From: Arabidopsis thaliana
Taxonomy: Eukaryota > Streptophyta > Magnoliopsida > Brassicales > Brassicaceae
Length of the DNA: 64,000 bases
Direction: 5' to 3'
Assembly (NCBI RefSeq): GCF_000001735.4
Contig: NC_003075.7
Coordinates: 497,001 to 561,000, forward strand
Position numbers and translations under genes: made by a program. Position 1 is the stretch's first letter. Each line of letters starts with the position of its first letter. Shown one piece after another: positions 33,037-44,200 of the stretch. A model generated the notes under the pieces. It was not told where the DNA came from and did no database searches. It saw only the letters and a list, made by a program, of their open reading frames with translations.

Positions 33037-34735
33037 TTACTTGACATAAATGGCACATCCTCCAACTGCTCGAGCTGCTGCGTGCAAACTCTGCAGTGAG
33101 AAACAAATAGATTCATTCACAAGTTCAGAAATTTTGTTGATGTTGAATCAATTTAACGTATATGAAACATGTCCCAGTCCGGCTGCATAAACTCTCCAAG
33201 GAAAAGTGTGTTATATGCAACAGAAGCAATGTGGATCGTGTGTGAAGCCGGATCTCTATGCCAGAACAGCTGTCTTTTTTGCGCTAAGTATCATTACAAG
33301 AAGAGATCAGAAGGGATTACAATGATTCTTGATTAACAGTGAGAACAATATTGTAGGTCTCGATGCTTACCTGTAGAGACCATCTGTGTTATGACTCATG
33401 CAAGCGATAATACCATTGGCAGGGAAGTTTCTTGAAATAGAAGCTTCCAAAGCCTGGTGATACTTCTTTGCAAGTTTGACGCCTCCACCAAGTCCATTCT
33501 TAGTTATACTTTCTAGGCATCCACAATTCTCATTGGACATAATTCCTGGTTAAGAAACTGGATACGCCACCTTTGATTCGTAGTGCTCCATACCAGAAAC
33601 ACTTGGTTTGACTCCTCCCCAATATCCGGTTATCGCATGCCAAACATAAACATATTTGAGTGAATTGTTACTCTTAATATCTGTGATAACATGTCCAAGA
33701 CTCAATGCAGGGTCATCCACCCGGTGGCCTTCTTTGCCGTCCTTTTGAAACTTGTGTTTCTCCTTTATGTGAGTTAACCGGTTTGCGAAACTGAAGGAAT
33801 TCACAAAAAGATAAAAGAGTGGTTTATTAGCTTAAAGAAAGAGCTTATATCTGAACAGAGAGCTTCATTACTTACTTGGCAGCACTATCAGCGTTGAATT
33901 CTACACTGGTCTCATCCATGCCAACAGATTGCCATCCATCATCAATTATGACAAACTTTGGAGTAACCACACCAGCTTTGAGGCTACAGAGAATTATTGC
34001 AGGTTTGGTTAAGTCACAATCTAAACGTTAAAGCCATCTTTAAAAATAAAGACTCAGGAGTACCTCTCAAGACCTTTCTATAGAATGCATCCCAAGTGCA
34101 CCAACCAAACCAGTTCAACATATCTGGCATCTGAACACAACCAAAACAGGGGAAATTTTCAAAGTTAGTTTTTGGTATGTATATAAATCAAAGTATCACA
34201 TAAAACGTCTCAGTGTTTCCTTACTTTCTTTCTCTCTCGGTGTGAAAATGTTGTTCAAAAGCCCTGCATAATCATTGAAAGGCAAAGATTCTTAGCACTA
34301 AAAAAATTTTGGACATAAAGAAGTCTTAAGTTGAGATTTGAGAAACGTTATATATACTCAGAGCCAGCAGCCACAAAAACCAAATGACTCCTCTCGAATT
34401 GGTCAACGGTTGGATCACCTTGACCATACACAAACCATATAAATCTCAGAGAGAATCTAACAAAAAGTTTCAACTCAAATCTAGCTAGCTGTGTCAATTT
34501 ACCACTTTCAAGACAAATCTCTAGCTCATTAGCCTCGTTCCCTTGAAAAACAGCTCTAAAATCTCCTTCAAGTATAGGCAAGAATACAACGTAGGAAGAC
34601 GATTCATCTCCTCCTCCTAAACCAGAACCTTTGTTTGCTTCTACGATTAGAAACTGAGTCTCACAAGGAATCTCTTTCCCATTAGTCCCCATTCTCTGAG
34701 TCACCCACACATAATTTAAACTGGAAGACACACAT
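33037..34735 (-). pseudogene. Raffinose synthase/seed imbibition (SIP)-type pseudogene with introns
   Basis: On the minus strand, pieces resemble glycoside hydrolase family 36 plant proteins (raffinose synthase or alkaline alpha-galactosidase/SIP1): [110 protein letters not shown] and a final HAAARAVGGCAIYV. Intron positions remain, so it is a DNA-level duplicate, not a retrocopy. Damage includes a stop at 33550 (TAA after AYPVS), loss of ~40 residues between NGLG and VKLAKKYHQ, an earlier frame-breaking stop near 34250, a deletion after WDAFY, and frameshifts near 33290. The 5' and 3' ends of the gene are missing. Confidence 0.88.
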
Positions 34736-35036
34736 AAACCTTAGGTCTCTGCCAAGGAAAAATAACATTTACACCTTAAGCCTCAAGTAATTCAACAGAT
34801 TATGTGACATTTAACTACAGATGTGTAGGAAAGGGATTTTGAACAGTAGTGGAGTTTCCTTAGGGAGAAGCTGGGGTAACTAAGACATTCTCCCGAACGC
34901 CGTGAAGAACACGGTGACCTAGCACCACCAAATCTGAGTCGGTGACGCTGCGGAAGAAAAAATAGTGAGAAACCTCGAGACTCACGAACGCTACTCTCGA
35001 GAGTGAGTTAATTAGTGCATGCGAAAAGATGTACTA
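34736..35036. other. Spacer between the SIP-type pseudogene and the RING gene promoter
   Basis: No gene is seen. About 300 bases of unremarkable sequence. Confidence 0.4.
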
Positions 35037-35299
35037 GTATTACTAAAAACGAGTTAAGTCAACATTAATTTAAACATTGTGTTTGACCACTGATCAATAG
35101 CTGATTTGGGCTTTAATGGACCTATAGGGTAAAAACGTTGGGCCTAATACAAGCCACTGGTTGTTTATGTTTTTATCTCACGTGACTTACACGTGCTATC
35201 CTTCCCCAGATTTTCGCGCTTACCATTGAAATTTCAACTTTTTATCCGCGCCATGTGTTTGCTCTCTGATATTTGCCTTTTGATTTTCTCGAGAAGAAA
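35037..35299 (+). promoter_or_regulatory. Promoter of the RING E3 gene, duplicated at 29770-30255
   Basis: This region contains GGGCTT and TGGGCC-type (site II-like) motifs typical of genes active in dividing cells, a CACGTGA motif, and TTTTCGCGC at about 35212, an E2F-like core. The same blocks, including the E2F-like stretch, are retained in the pseudogene copy upstream. Confidence 0.55.
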
Positions 35300-35326
35300 A
35301 TGGTGACTGTGTCGGAAACTGACTAG
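35300..35326 (+). CDS. Short upstream ORF, 8 codons plus stop
   Basis: An ATG followed by seven codons and TAG, ending 24 bases before the main ATG at 35351, if transcription starts upstream of 35300. It could reduce translation of the RING protein. The main frame has no ATG between 35326 and 35351. Confidence 0.4.
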   Translation: MVTVSETD

Positions 35327-35350
35327 TCGGTGATTGCCGGAGAGATAGCT

Positions 35351-37891
35351 ATGGCCGAAGAAAACGCGGCGGGGAATGCAATTTGTTCAATCTGCTACGA
35401 AGATCTTAAACCGGTGGTTGAGAATCTGCAATCAATCTCCGCTTGTGGCCATGTCTTTCACGAACTTTGGTTAGTACGGCAAAATCAATTCTCTAATGAA
35501 GTTTATTATCTCCGAAATTTTATAGATTTATGTGTTTAATCGATTTCTTTCGGAAACCCTAGTTTGCAGCAATGGTTTGAGTATTGCCCGAGTACGAACA
35601 AGCGAAATTGTCCGATTTGTAAGCAGAAGTGCTCTCTAAAGGATCCTTGTCGACTTTACTTTCAGTCTTCTGGGAATCAAACCGATTCGATTGCCTCGGA
35701 TAAGGTTGTTGGAATCGAAGAAGATCCGGTTTTGTTGAGAGGAGAAGTGAAGCGGCTTGAAGGGAAGGTACAGAATCTTACTTCGGCTCTGGAGGCGAAG
35801 AAAAAGGAGAATGTTGAAGTCTCTGATAAGGTTAATTTTGTTCATTTCGTTTGATTAGAATGGTTTATAAGATAAGATAAGGTTATGTGATTTTTTTTTT
35901 TTTTGTTTTTGTTTGTGTGTGTCTCAGTTGCATCAATGCAATGAGCAATTGAAGGAGGATAAAGTGAAAAGGTGGGAGGCTCTTCAAGAAATATCAACGA
36001 CTCAGCATTTGCTTAAGTTAAAATCTGAGGTTTGTTTAAACTATACAACATCCTTAGATTTTAGATCCTTTTTGCTTCACAGGCAGAATTTTGTGTTGAG
36101 TTTCTTAGTGTGTTTGTTTGTTACAGGAATGTATCCAGCTTAACTCACAGTGTGTTAAGCTACAGGAGAGAACTGTGGCTCTTGCCAAGGAGCTCGCATC
36201 GCTTAAATTGTAAGATAACATCTTTCATATTGCTCTTTTAGTGTCTTCAGGTTCTAATTTAATCATTCACTCGTATGGTTAAACCTTTTCTGAGTCTAAT
36301 ATCTTGTTTTGCATCCAGGGTTTCTGATTTAAGCTTGGAGGAAGATGATGTACTGAAGTTGGCCTTGTTGGGGAATAACGCGAAGACGAAAGATACAATA
36401 GACACACTAGTCAAGTCCTTGGTTATTCGGAATAGGTTTGTCACATAGATTAGTTCCACTCAGTTCACATGGCTTCACTTAGTTTTGGTTATTTGATATA
36501 GGTAGGTGCTTAGCACTTAGTTGTCACTCCTTCCCTGCTCTCATTTTGGTCATTGACTTAGTGAACTTGGTTCATTATTTCCCATTTGTCATGTCTACAG
36601 CAGTGTAATCCGATTAAAAAAGATTAATTTGACCTTCAGTGACTTATGAAATGGTGATTTACCTTAGTTCATTCGTAACAACAACTTGTTAAACTGAAAT
36701 TACGAAATTTCATAAGTAGGTATGGTCAAGAATTTGAGGAAAGGAGGATTGAACATTGCGTTTCTTTTCTCTTAGGTCTTTGAATTTTCTTTTATGAAGT
36801 CTCTAATAAAAAACAATCTTTCTTACTCTGACAGGAGTTATAAGGAATTGCTAGCCAAGTGCAATCAGCTGGGAAGAGGCGAAGCACGATCTTCTGAGAA
36901 ACTTGAAAAAGCTTTGGAAAAGATAGAAAAACTAAAGGTGTGTGTTTTGGTGTTTATCTCGATCTTCTTTGTGTCTTCTATATCTGGCTCTTATTATGTT
37001 TATTCTATGACCAGAAACGAATGAGGGAACTTGAGTTGATAACTGAAGAGAGAGAGAACAGAGCTCTACGGGACATAAACGTTTCAAAGAAATGCAGTTA
37101 CACAGAAGTTTCCGAGCCTGCAATCGAGAGCATGTCTTCTTTCAGAATGCTTTCATCAGACAACAAAGTGGAGAAAATCTCCACACCACCTGGTAAATTA
37201 GAAGAAAAGGATGGCTTTACCATTCAAGGATCATGCTTAAGGGGAAGAGAAGACTCCTTCGTTAGCAGAACAGACTCGGTTATAGATGTAGATGATGATT
37301 ATGTTCCTGAAACCAACACTTCTGGCATTAGAGATTGGAATACTAATATTGAAGAGAAAGGTGATAATTCCATGGTGAAGGATATAAAGTTCAACATCAG
37401 AAAAGACCCGACATCATCAGTGTCACCTTACAGCAATGGTACTTTTGTTGTACATCATGAATTCAAGTTCTTGAGTGTAGTAGTAGATTGAAGATTGTCC
37501 AATGCAGGTAGTGGAAACATTTGGCAGTCAAGTGGAACAAATAGAAACCTTGGTAGATGGAGCAAACATGGAGAGAGAAACGAAGCAACTCCATCACTAG
37601 GAGGTTCTGTTCCAAGAAAAGATGATCTCATCTCTATTGGACCTGATGGTAAAGGTGGTAGAATCAAAGTGCTGAGATCTAAACCCCAAATTTCTGTGAG
37701 TTTTACATTCTTCTTCAGTTTCTCCTCTCATTAATTTCCACTACCTTGCCTAATGTGTTGATATCTGTGCATAGAAAACCAATGCAAGCTCAGGAAGTGG
37801 TAAGAGATTCAAGCTTGGAACTAAAACAAGTGGCTCGTCCTCTCAAGGTTGTCTTCAGATAGAACACTATTTCGGAAAAACTAATCGCTAA
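35351..37891 (+). CDS. RING-H2 E3 ubiquitin ligase, TRAIP/NOPO-like, 506 aa
   Basis: Nine coding exons: 35351-35469, 35563-35830, 35928-36029, 36127-36209, 36319-36435, 36835-36937, 37015-37438, 37508-37695 and 37775-37891. The N-terminal RING-H2 finger (~residues 12-65) has CSICYEDL, then ACGHVFHELCLQQWF and CPICKQKC. A coiled coil follows (~85-245: KRLEGKVQNLTSALEAKKKE, EKLEKALEKIEKLK, MRELELITEE). The C-terminal half is Ser/Lys-rich and probably disordered. The final residues, CLQIEHYFGKTNR, resemble a PCNA-interacting (PIP) motif. RING, coiled coil and C-terminal PIP box is the layout of animal TRAIP, a ligase acting at stalled replisomes; the plant role is inferred. By position this is AT4G01270. 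A truncated copy lies at 29770-31165. Confidence 0.9.
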
Positions 37892-38287
37892 ATTTTCGAC
37901 AATGTAACTTTTTGTTGGGGCTAGTAAACACTTGTAGTTAAAGAATGAAGATTAATACTACTATTTAAATAGTGGATTAGTGATAAACAAAAATTAGTAG
38001 TTACTAGCCAAAACGTGAGAGCTTCTCCGTCCTCGAGATCGTCTCCACGCGGACATCTTTATAGCCGTTGATTCTTGGTTTAAGTGATAACACTAGTTTA
38101 AGGCGTCAGTGGTATAGTCTGGGTACTAGAGCAACGAGACCCTAACACGTGTAAAGGAAACAATATTATGCTCCTGAAATTACAATTCTACCCCTCTGTT
38201 CTTCAGCCACAAAAAAAAACTGGCGAAGTCAAAATCTTTTGACAGTGAAAGGACCTTTGAAGAAGAAGAATCGCGATTTCGAGCTCT
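37892..38287. other. RING gene 3' UTR and RVE5 promoter
   Basis: A compact spacer between two genes on the same strand. No other feature is supported. No perfect evening element (AAAATATCT) was noticed. Confidence 0.45.
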
Positions 38288-39854
38288 ATGGTGTCCGTAA
38301 ACCCTAGACCTAAGGGTTTTCCAGTTTTCGATTCCTCGAATATGAGTTTACCAAGCTCCGATGGATTTGGTTCGATTCCGGCCACGGGACGGACCAGTAC
38401 GGTGTCGTTTTCTGAGGATCCGACGACGAAGATTCGGAAGCCGTACACAATCAAGAAGTCGAGAGAGAATTGGACAGATCAAGAGCACGATAAATTTCTA
38501 GAAGCTCTTCACTTGTACGTGTAATTGTCACTCAATTGTGTGTTTCGTTTAAGAAAATTTCACAAGTTTCGAGATTTGATTGTTTTCGTTTGATTACAGA
38601 TTCGATAGGGATTGGAAGAAAATAGAAGCCTTTGTTGGATCAAAAACAGTAGTTCAGGTTTAATTTGAAGACCATCTTACTATTATTCTCTGTATTGTTT
38701 TTGAAAATGATTGTGTGTTGATGATGTTTAAGAGTAATAATGGCAGATACGAAGCCACGCTCAGAAATACTTTCTCAAAGTTCAGAAGAGTGGTGCTAAC
38801 GAACATCTTCCACCTCCTCGACCTAAGAGGAAAGCGAGTCATCCTTATCCTATAAAGGCTCCTAAAAATGGTGACTTTTGATCATCTTCTTACTCTGTTT
38901 TCTTCTTTGCTTTAATCATTTTCTAATGATTTGTTATGCTGCTGCAGTTGCTTATACCTCTCTCCCGTCTTCGAGTACATTACCGTTGCTTGAGCCTGGT
39001 TATTTGTATAGCTCTGATTCGAAGTCATTGATGGGAAACCAGGCTGTTTGTGCATCTACCTCTTCTTCGTGGAATCATGAATCGACAAATCTGCCAAAAC
39101 CGGTGATTGAAGGTAGGTTTTACTAGTGGTTATGCTTTCAGTTGATGAGATTTTGAGTTAGTTGTATTTGTGAATCGTGTTAACAATGGGGTGTAATGAA
39201 TTTGTGATAGTAGAGGAACCGGGAGTCTCGGCCACGGCTCCTCTCCCAAATAATCGCTGCAGACAGGAAGATACAGAGAGGGTACGAGCAGTGACAAAGC
39301 CAAATAACGAAGAAAGTTGTGAAAAGCCACATAGAGGTAAGACTTGTTATCTTGTTACATTATGTGTTTTTCTAGTAGACATCTTTGAGATTTACGCTGA
39401 CAATGGAGCTGTTTTAATGCAGTGATGCCGAATTTTGCTGAAGTTTACAGCTTCATTGGAAGTGTCTTCGATCCCAACACATCAGGCCACCTCCAGAGAT
39501 TAAAGCAGATGGATCCAATAAATATGGAAACGGTATGAGACACGTTTAATCAGACTCAGTCCCTACTCTGAGCCTTTGTTGAAAAATTCAATCCTGATGA
39601 TAATAAAGAAGCTTCTTTGATATTGTTTCTTTTTGATACATCAGGTTCTTTTACTGATGCAAAACCTGTCTGTAAATCTGACAAGTCCCGAGTTTGCAGA
39701 GCAAGTAAGTAGTAATCTCATTCCCACTCTCAATGAAATACTGAAAGATTAATACTTTCTTGGTGGATATCAAGTAATTTCGTAATTATTAATTTGGTGC
39801 TTTGATATGTAGAGGAGGTTGATATCATCATACAGCGCTAAAGCTTTGAAATAG
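38288..39854 (+). CDS. RVE5: REVEILLE 5, CCA1/LHY-like single-MYB factor, 302 aa
   Basis: Eight coding exons: 38288-38514, 38600-38657, 38747-38870, 38948-39112, 39214-39336, 39423-39532, 39645-39704 and 39813-39854. The single MYB repeat (~residues 55-110) has [38 protein letters not shown] and the SHAQKYF signature. The C-terminal LCL domain of the RVE4/6/8 clade is present ([35 protein letters not shown]), which in relatives recruits LNK co-activators. RVE8-clade proteins activate evening-phased clock genes; RVE5 acts with them in setting period and growth. The frame is intact and splice phases agree. Confidence 0.95.
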
Positions 39855-41212
39855 AGATAGAATAAAACAATAATGTACCTTATGTGAGATCAAGAGACAA
39901 TCATCCAAGGTCTGTATGCATTGCTTGGATTTAGGCCTCGTGTTCTCACTACAGGAGCAGAACCAATCGCAAAGACTCTTAGATGGCTACTGAGTTGTGG
40001 TTTTTATGTCTCTGTAAGTCGCGGTGGAGCACACGTGTTTGTCCTGTCTTGTGTATGTGTGTATAGATAATACAAGGTTTTGCAGAGTAAGGTCACAGTT
40101 AGCTGCAAGTGAGTTTGGATCAATCTTAAGATTAAAACCCTGAGAGTGAGTGTCCAAAGAGACTGTGTAATATTGGTTTGGCGGTCAGCAGAAGAGTTTT
40201 GAAGTGCACATCCAGTTAGTGATAACACGGTTGAAGAAAAGGTAAGGTTACAAGTTTAGTTTTGAATAATTGTATACTCAAAAAATATGAATGTATAAAG
40301 AATAATCACTTGAGTCGCCTTATTCCGCCTGATTAACTGTTGCATTCCACATTGAGTGTTCCATCTCCAAGGAAAACATACACGTTCGAGCCTTTTTGTG
40401 ACTCACACTTAAATCAAACAGTAGCAGCAAGAGCATTCACAAAATTACAATGTCTAGGGACTGTAAGCACATGATCAAACCACTCAACTTTCCCCCTAAT
40501 TTCACAACTTTCCACTCAACCTCATCATTGGTTAGGGTTTGATCAGGTTTCCGGCAGAGGGTGAATCAGCTATGGTTCTCATAAGCTCTCAGTTTGAAGC
40601 AAACATAAAGACAACTCTCCGTGTGTCCCAAGAGTGACCTGAACTTGCAAAGCTCTGGTGTTTTCAGTATAGGAAGCGACGGAATTAATGTTCATTGCGG
40701 CGTCGGCGTCTTCTTCTTCTTCGTCGGCTTTCTCTTGCTTTTCATTGATACAGATGGACTAACGTAGGGTTTACGGATCCCGGCGTTTAAAGAAAGAAGA
40801 CGACACGTTAGGCTAAATATTTGTTGGGCTTTATGGGCCGATGCAAAATTGCAAGATTTTGTTAACTTTGTTACCACACGCCATCTGTGTTACCTTTCGA
40901 CAGAGACCCCTTCAGACTTGAACTCTGGTTTCAAAAAACCAAAAAGCCTAAAATAGAATATGCAAATACCAGGGACTCCAGCGTTCATAGAAGAAAATCA
41001 ACTACTGTTAATTAAAAGCATCCCCATATCACAAGCACCAAGAGAAACGAGAGTCCATAGAGACAAAGTATATATTTTTTTTTTCTTTTTTTTTTTGTTC
41101 TTAAAAAAAATATCACAAATGGTAATTTTGATTACTTGCACATCACAAAGCAACTCACTGTTAGGTAGACACACCTCTTAGGGTGTTAAAAAGGATTGTG
41201 GCCAGAGCAAAG
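39855..41212. other. Intergenic region between RVE5 and CBE1
   Basis: About 39855-40250 is the probable RVE5 3' UTR and flank. On the minus strand a 38-codon ATG frame at 40579-40695 lies below TGGGCC-type promoter motifs near 40830-40845; a short transcript is possible but unproven. A poly-T/A tract is at 41069-41110. No clear gene is seen. Confidence 0.45.
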
Positions 41213-44200
41213 TTACCTGTAGCCAAACCCAAGGTCGAGTTCATGACCCACAGAGCCTTGACGATTAGGACCACCGGCTTGACCCACTGCCGGTATCTGT
41301 TTGGCTGGGTCCATCCTCTGCTGAATCCCCAAGAGTGTCTGCAGTGAAGCTGGATGCTCTCCTCTGTTGACTTGAGAACCTTAAAAAGCCAAAGAAAACA
41401 AAGAGCAAACTCAGAATCAACTAGTCCCTACATTAGCCGATATTAATACCTGGCTCCCTAGAGCAGCCGACTCAAGTCCAAACAAGATCTTGATCTGAGG
41501 CCCAAAATGAGTGAAAGTCATATGTTCAGTTATGTTATACCTGGTGGTGGCATACCGTAGTTGGGCTGGCGATGGGCAAAGGGAAAGCCTTGTGACGGGT
41601 TTAACTCAGGAATGAGACCCGGCATCTGGTTGTTTACATGAGGAGAGTGATGGGGTTGTGGACCACTACCGGGGAATCCTTGCATTAGATGATGATGTTG
41701 CAGGTTGTCTTGCATATGCATCTTCTGCATCATATGTGGAGGAAGACGATCAAACTCGGGATGTCCACTGGTTGGTGTATGATGGAAAGGTGGACGGTGA
41801 ATCATGTTTGGTGGAAACCGGTGATTTGGTGGAGGGTCATGATGTTGAGACATAGTGCTTCCTGGTCCCATGAAATCGAGCTGAGGTTTTACATGAGCAT
41901 GTTGTGAATCGAACGGATGGAATACTGGGCCTGAACCATTCAAGTGAGACGAGGGGTTGGTCACGTATTGTTGGGGATGTTGGTGGAGAAAAAGACCATC
42001 TTGACCACCCATTGTTGGTCTTTCGTTCCTTGGACCAGAGTTCAAGGCAGCTAACTTGTCAGAGATGTTGAAAGCTACTTCAGGCTCTTGATTATGAGAT
42101 CCTGGAAAAGACATGTATTTTGATGGGTTTGCATGACCGCCAACTGCAAGTAAGTTACCATCTTCTGGAAGGGCTAGTACCCCTCCGGGGGGACCGTCAG
42201 GTCTGATTTGGTTTCTTTGGCTCAGTTCACCAATTGACCTTTCTGATCGAAGCGGGACCCCTGGAGCATCAGAAACCATAGCTCTTCCAGAGACAGGTTC
42301 TCCAATCGACTGCAGTTCGTTCATGAAGGCACTCCCAAATAAATTCTCAAGAGTCAAAGACTTCCCTGGATCTGCTTCTCCAGCTGTAGTTGATTTCACA
42401 GATGGTGGTGGTGTAGTTGTTTTCATAGATGGTGGTGGTGGTCTCCTCTCTGTAGCTGAAAGTAGCTGCGTATCTTGACTTTTTGGGTCTGAACTTCTCT
42501 GTAATAAAGAAAGAAGGTGCTGCGAAGCCTGGTCATCAACAGATGTTTTCCGTTGTTTGGTCATTTTTACTGAAGGAACACTCGTGTCTTGGTCAACTGG
42601 CGGTGGAGGTGGATGATAGCTGTCACCGACTTCTGACAGAATAGACTGCTCAAGGTCTTCACAAGTGAGAACAGGTGGAACAGCTGTTACTGATTTAGTT
42701 GTGGAAGTGCTGCTTAACTGATCAGTTCTTTTAGTGGCATGGCCTTGAAAAGGAAAATCCGTTGAAAGGTCGGGATTTGCTTTTGTGTCAAATGTTTGCA
42801 ATTTATCTGCACCTTGAAGTAGTGACAGTAAGCCTCTTGGTGGCTCGCTGGATGGGAGAACTTCGACTGGTTTGTTATCTGCAACAAAAAGAATGTTAGA
42901 ACGAAAAAGTTACAATTCTACTAGTATAACAGTAAATGGATTACCTTCTTCAAGAAATAGATGAGCGAACTTGGAGGATTTATTAATGGTCTGAGGGCTT
43001 CGTATTTCTTCTACTTTTTCGACATTTTTCTATAAGGATGTGGACAAATGTCAGGTCAAATGAGATTTTTCAAATTCCACAGGGAATATATGATGCATGT
43101 ACATGGACATGTATAAACATGTGTACCCTATCATTTCCCAAACAAGTCGTTTCCTCAGGACGAAGCATTCAATTTGGTTTATATAACACATGGACAACCA
43201 TTTGCTTACTAAGAGAAAAGACAAACTATGTAATCCATCATTTTTCATGATCAATACAAAATATAGGAAAAACGCCTCATCTACGACTGGCCAGAGGAAA
43301 CCACATCAGAAAGAGAGATGTATCATTTGGACCAAAAATGAAGTGCATATCGATAATAGATTTATGAGGATTAAGCAAAAATTGAAGAGCTATCATGTGA
43401 GTAGAATTTTAAGTTCCAGGGATACATAACATTAGAAAAAACTCACCTTATTCATATTAGAGGAGTCACCACTATTCAAATTTATAGCCGTGTTGAATAT
43501 CTTATCCAGAATTGATGGCCCATCTGAATGCTCCAAGCTTTTCTTCTTGCCCAGCGTCATTGTAGCTTTCTCACTTTTTATAGGATACCCCTGAATTTCA
43601 GTAGGAGTCGAGATCGAGGAAAGCTTTTCAAAACTTTTATCCTTATTAACTGTATCTGTAGATATTCCTAGAAGTGAAGAGATATTAACAGCCCGTTCAT
43701 TTGCATCAGTGGAGGAGACACGAACATCTTCACCTTCTATTAGCATCTCACTTGAACCTATCTTAATTCCCAACGGTTTTCCCCCATTATTAACTGATGT
43801 TCCATTCACCACATTAATGCCTTTGGAATTTAAAGGACTCCGCTCATATTGAGAAGTTTCAGTCTGCATATGGTGTGATAACCAGTAAATAATAGGCGCC
43901 ACCAAAGATACATTCAAACACAGCATACATTCAAACAAAACATTTACGAAGAAAAGATAAATTAAAACAAAAGCCACCACACTCAAATTTCAACCCTCAC
44001 TGATCTGCAGTAAGCGAATGGAAGTGGTAGATAAAGAGACCACAGCCTTGGATCACTTACACCCAATGACGGAGTTATTGAAGGAATTGGCTTTATTTAT
44101 ATTTTCCTAGTTTACTTGATATTCAAGGCAATAAAATTTATTTCCTCTATTCCCAAATTCTCTTACTCGGCACGACTTGCCTTCTATAAGATAGAATAAA

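Noticed and set aside
38095-38165. tRNA-like phrase GGCGTCAGTGGTATAGTCTG
   Set aside because: It resembles a tRNA A-box region, but no acceptor stem, anticodon arm or B-box (GGTTCGAATCC type) follows.
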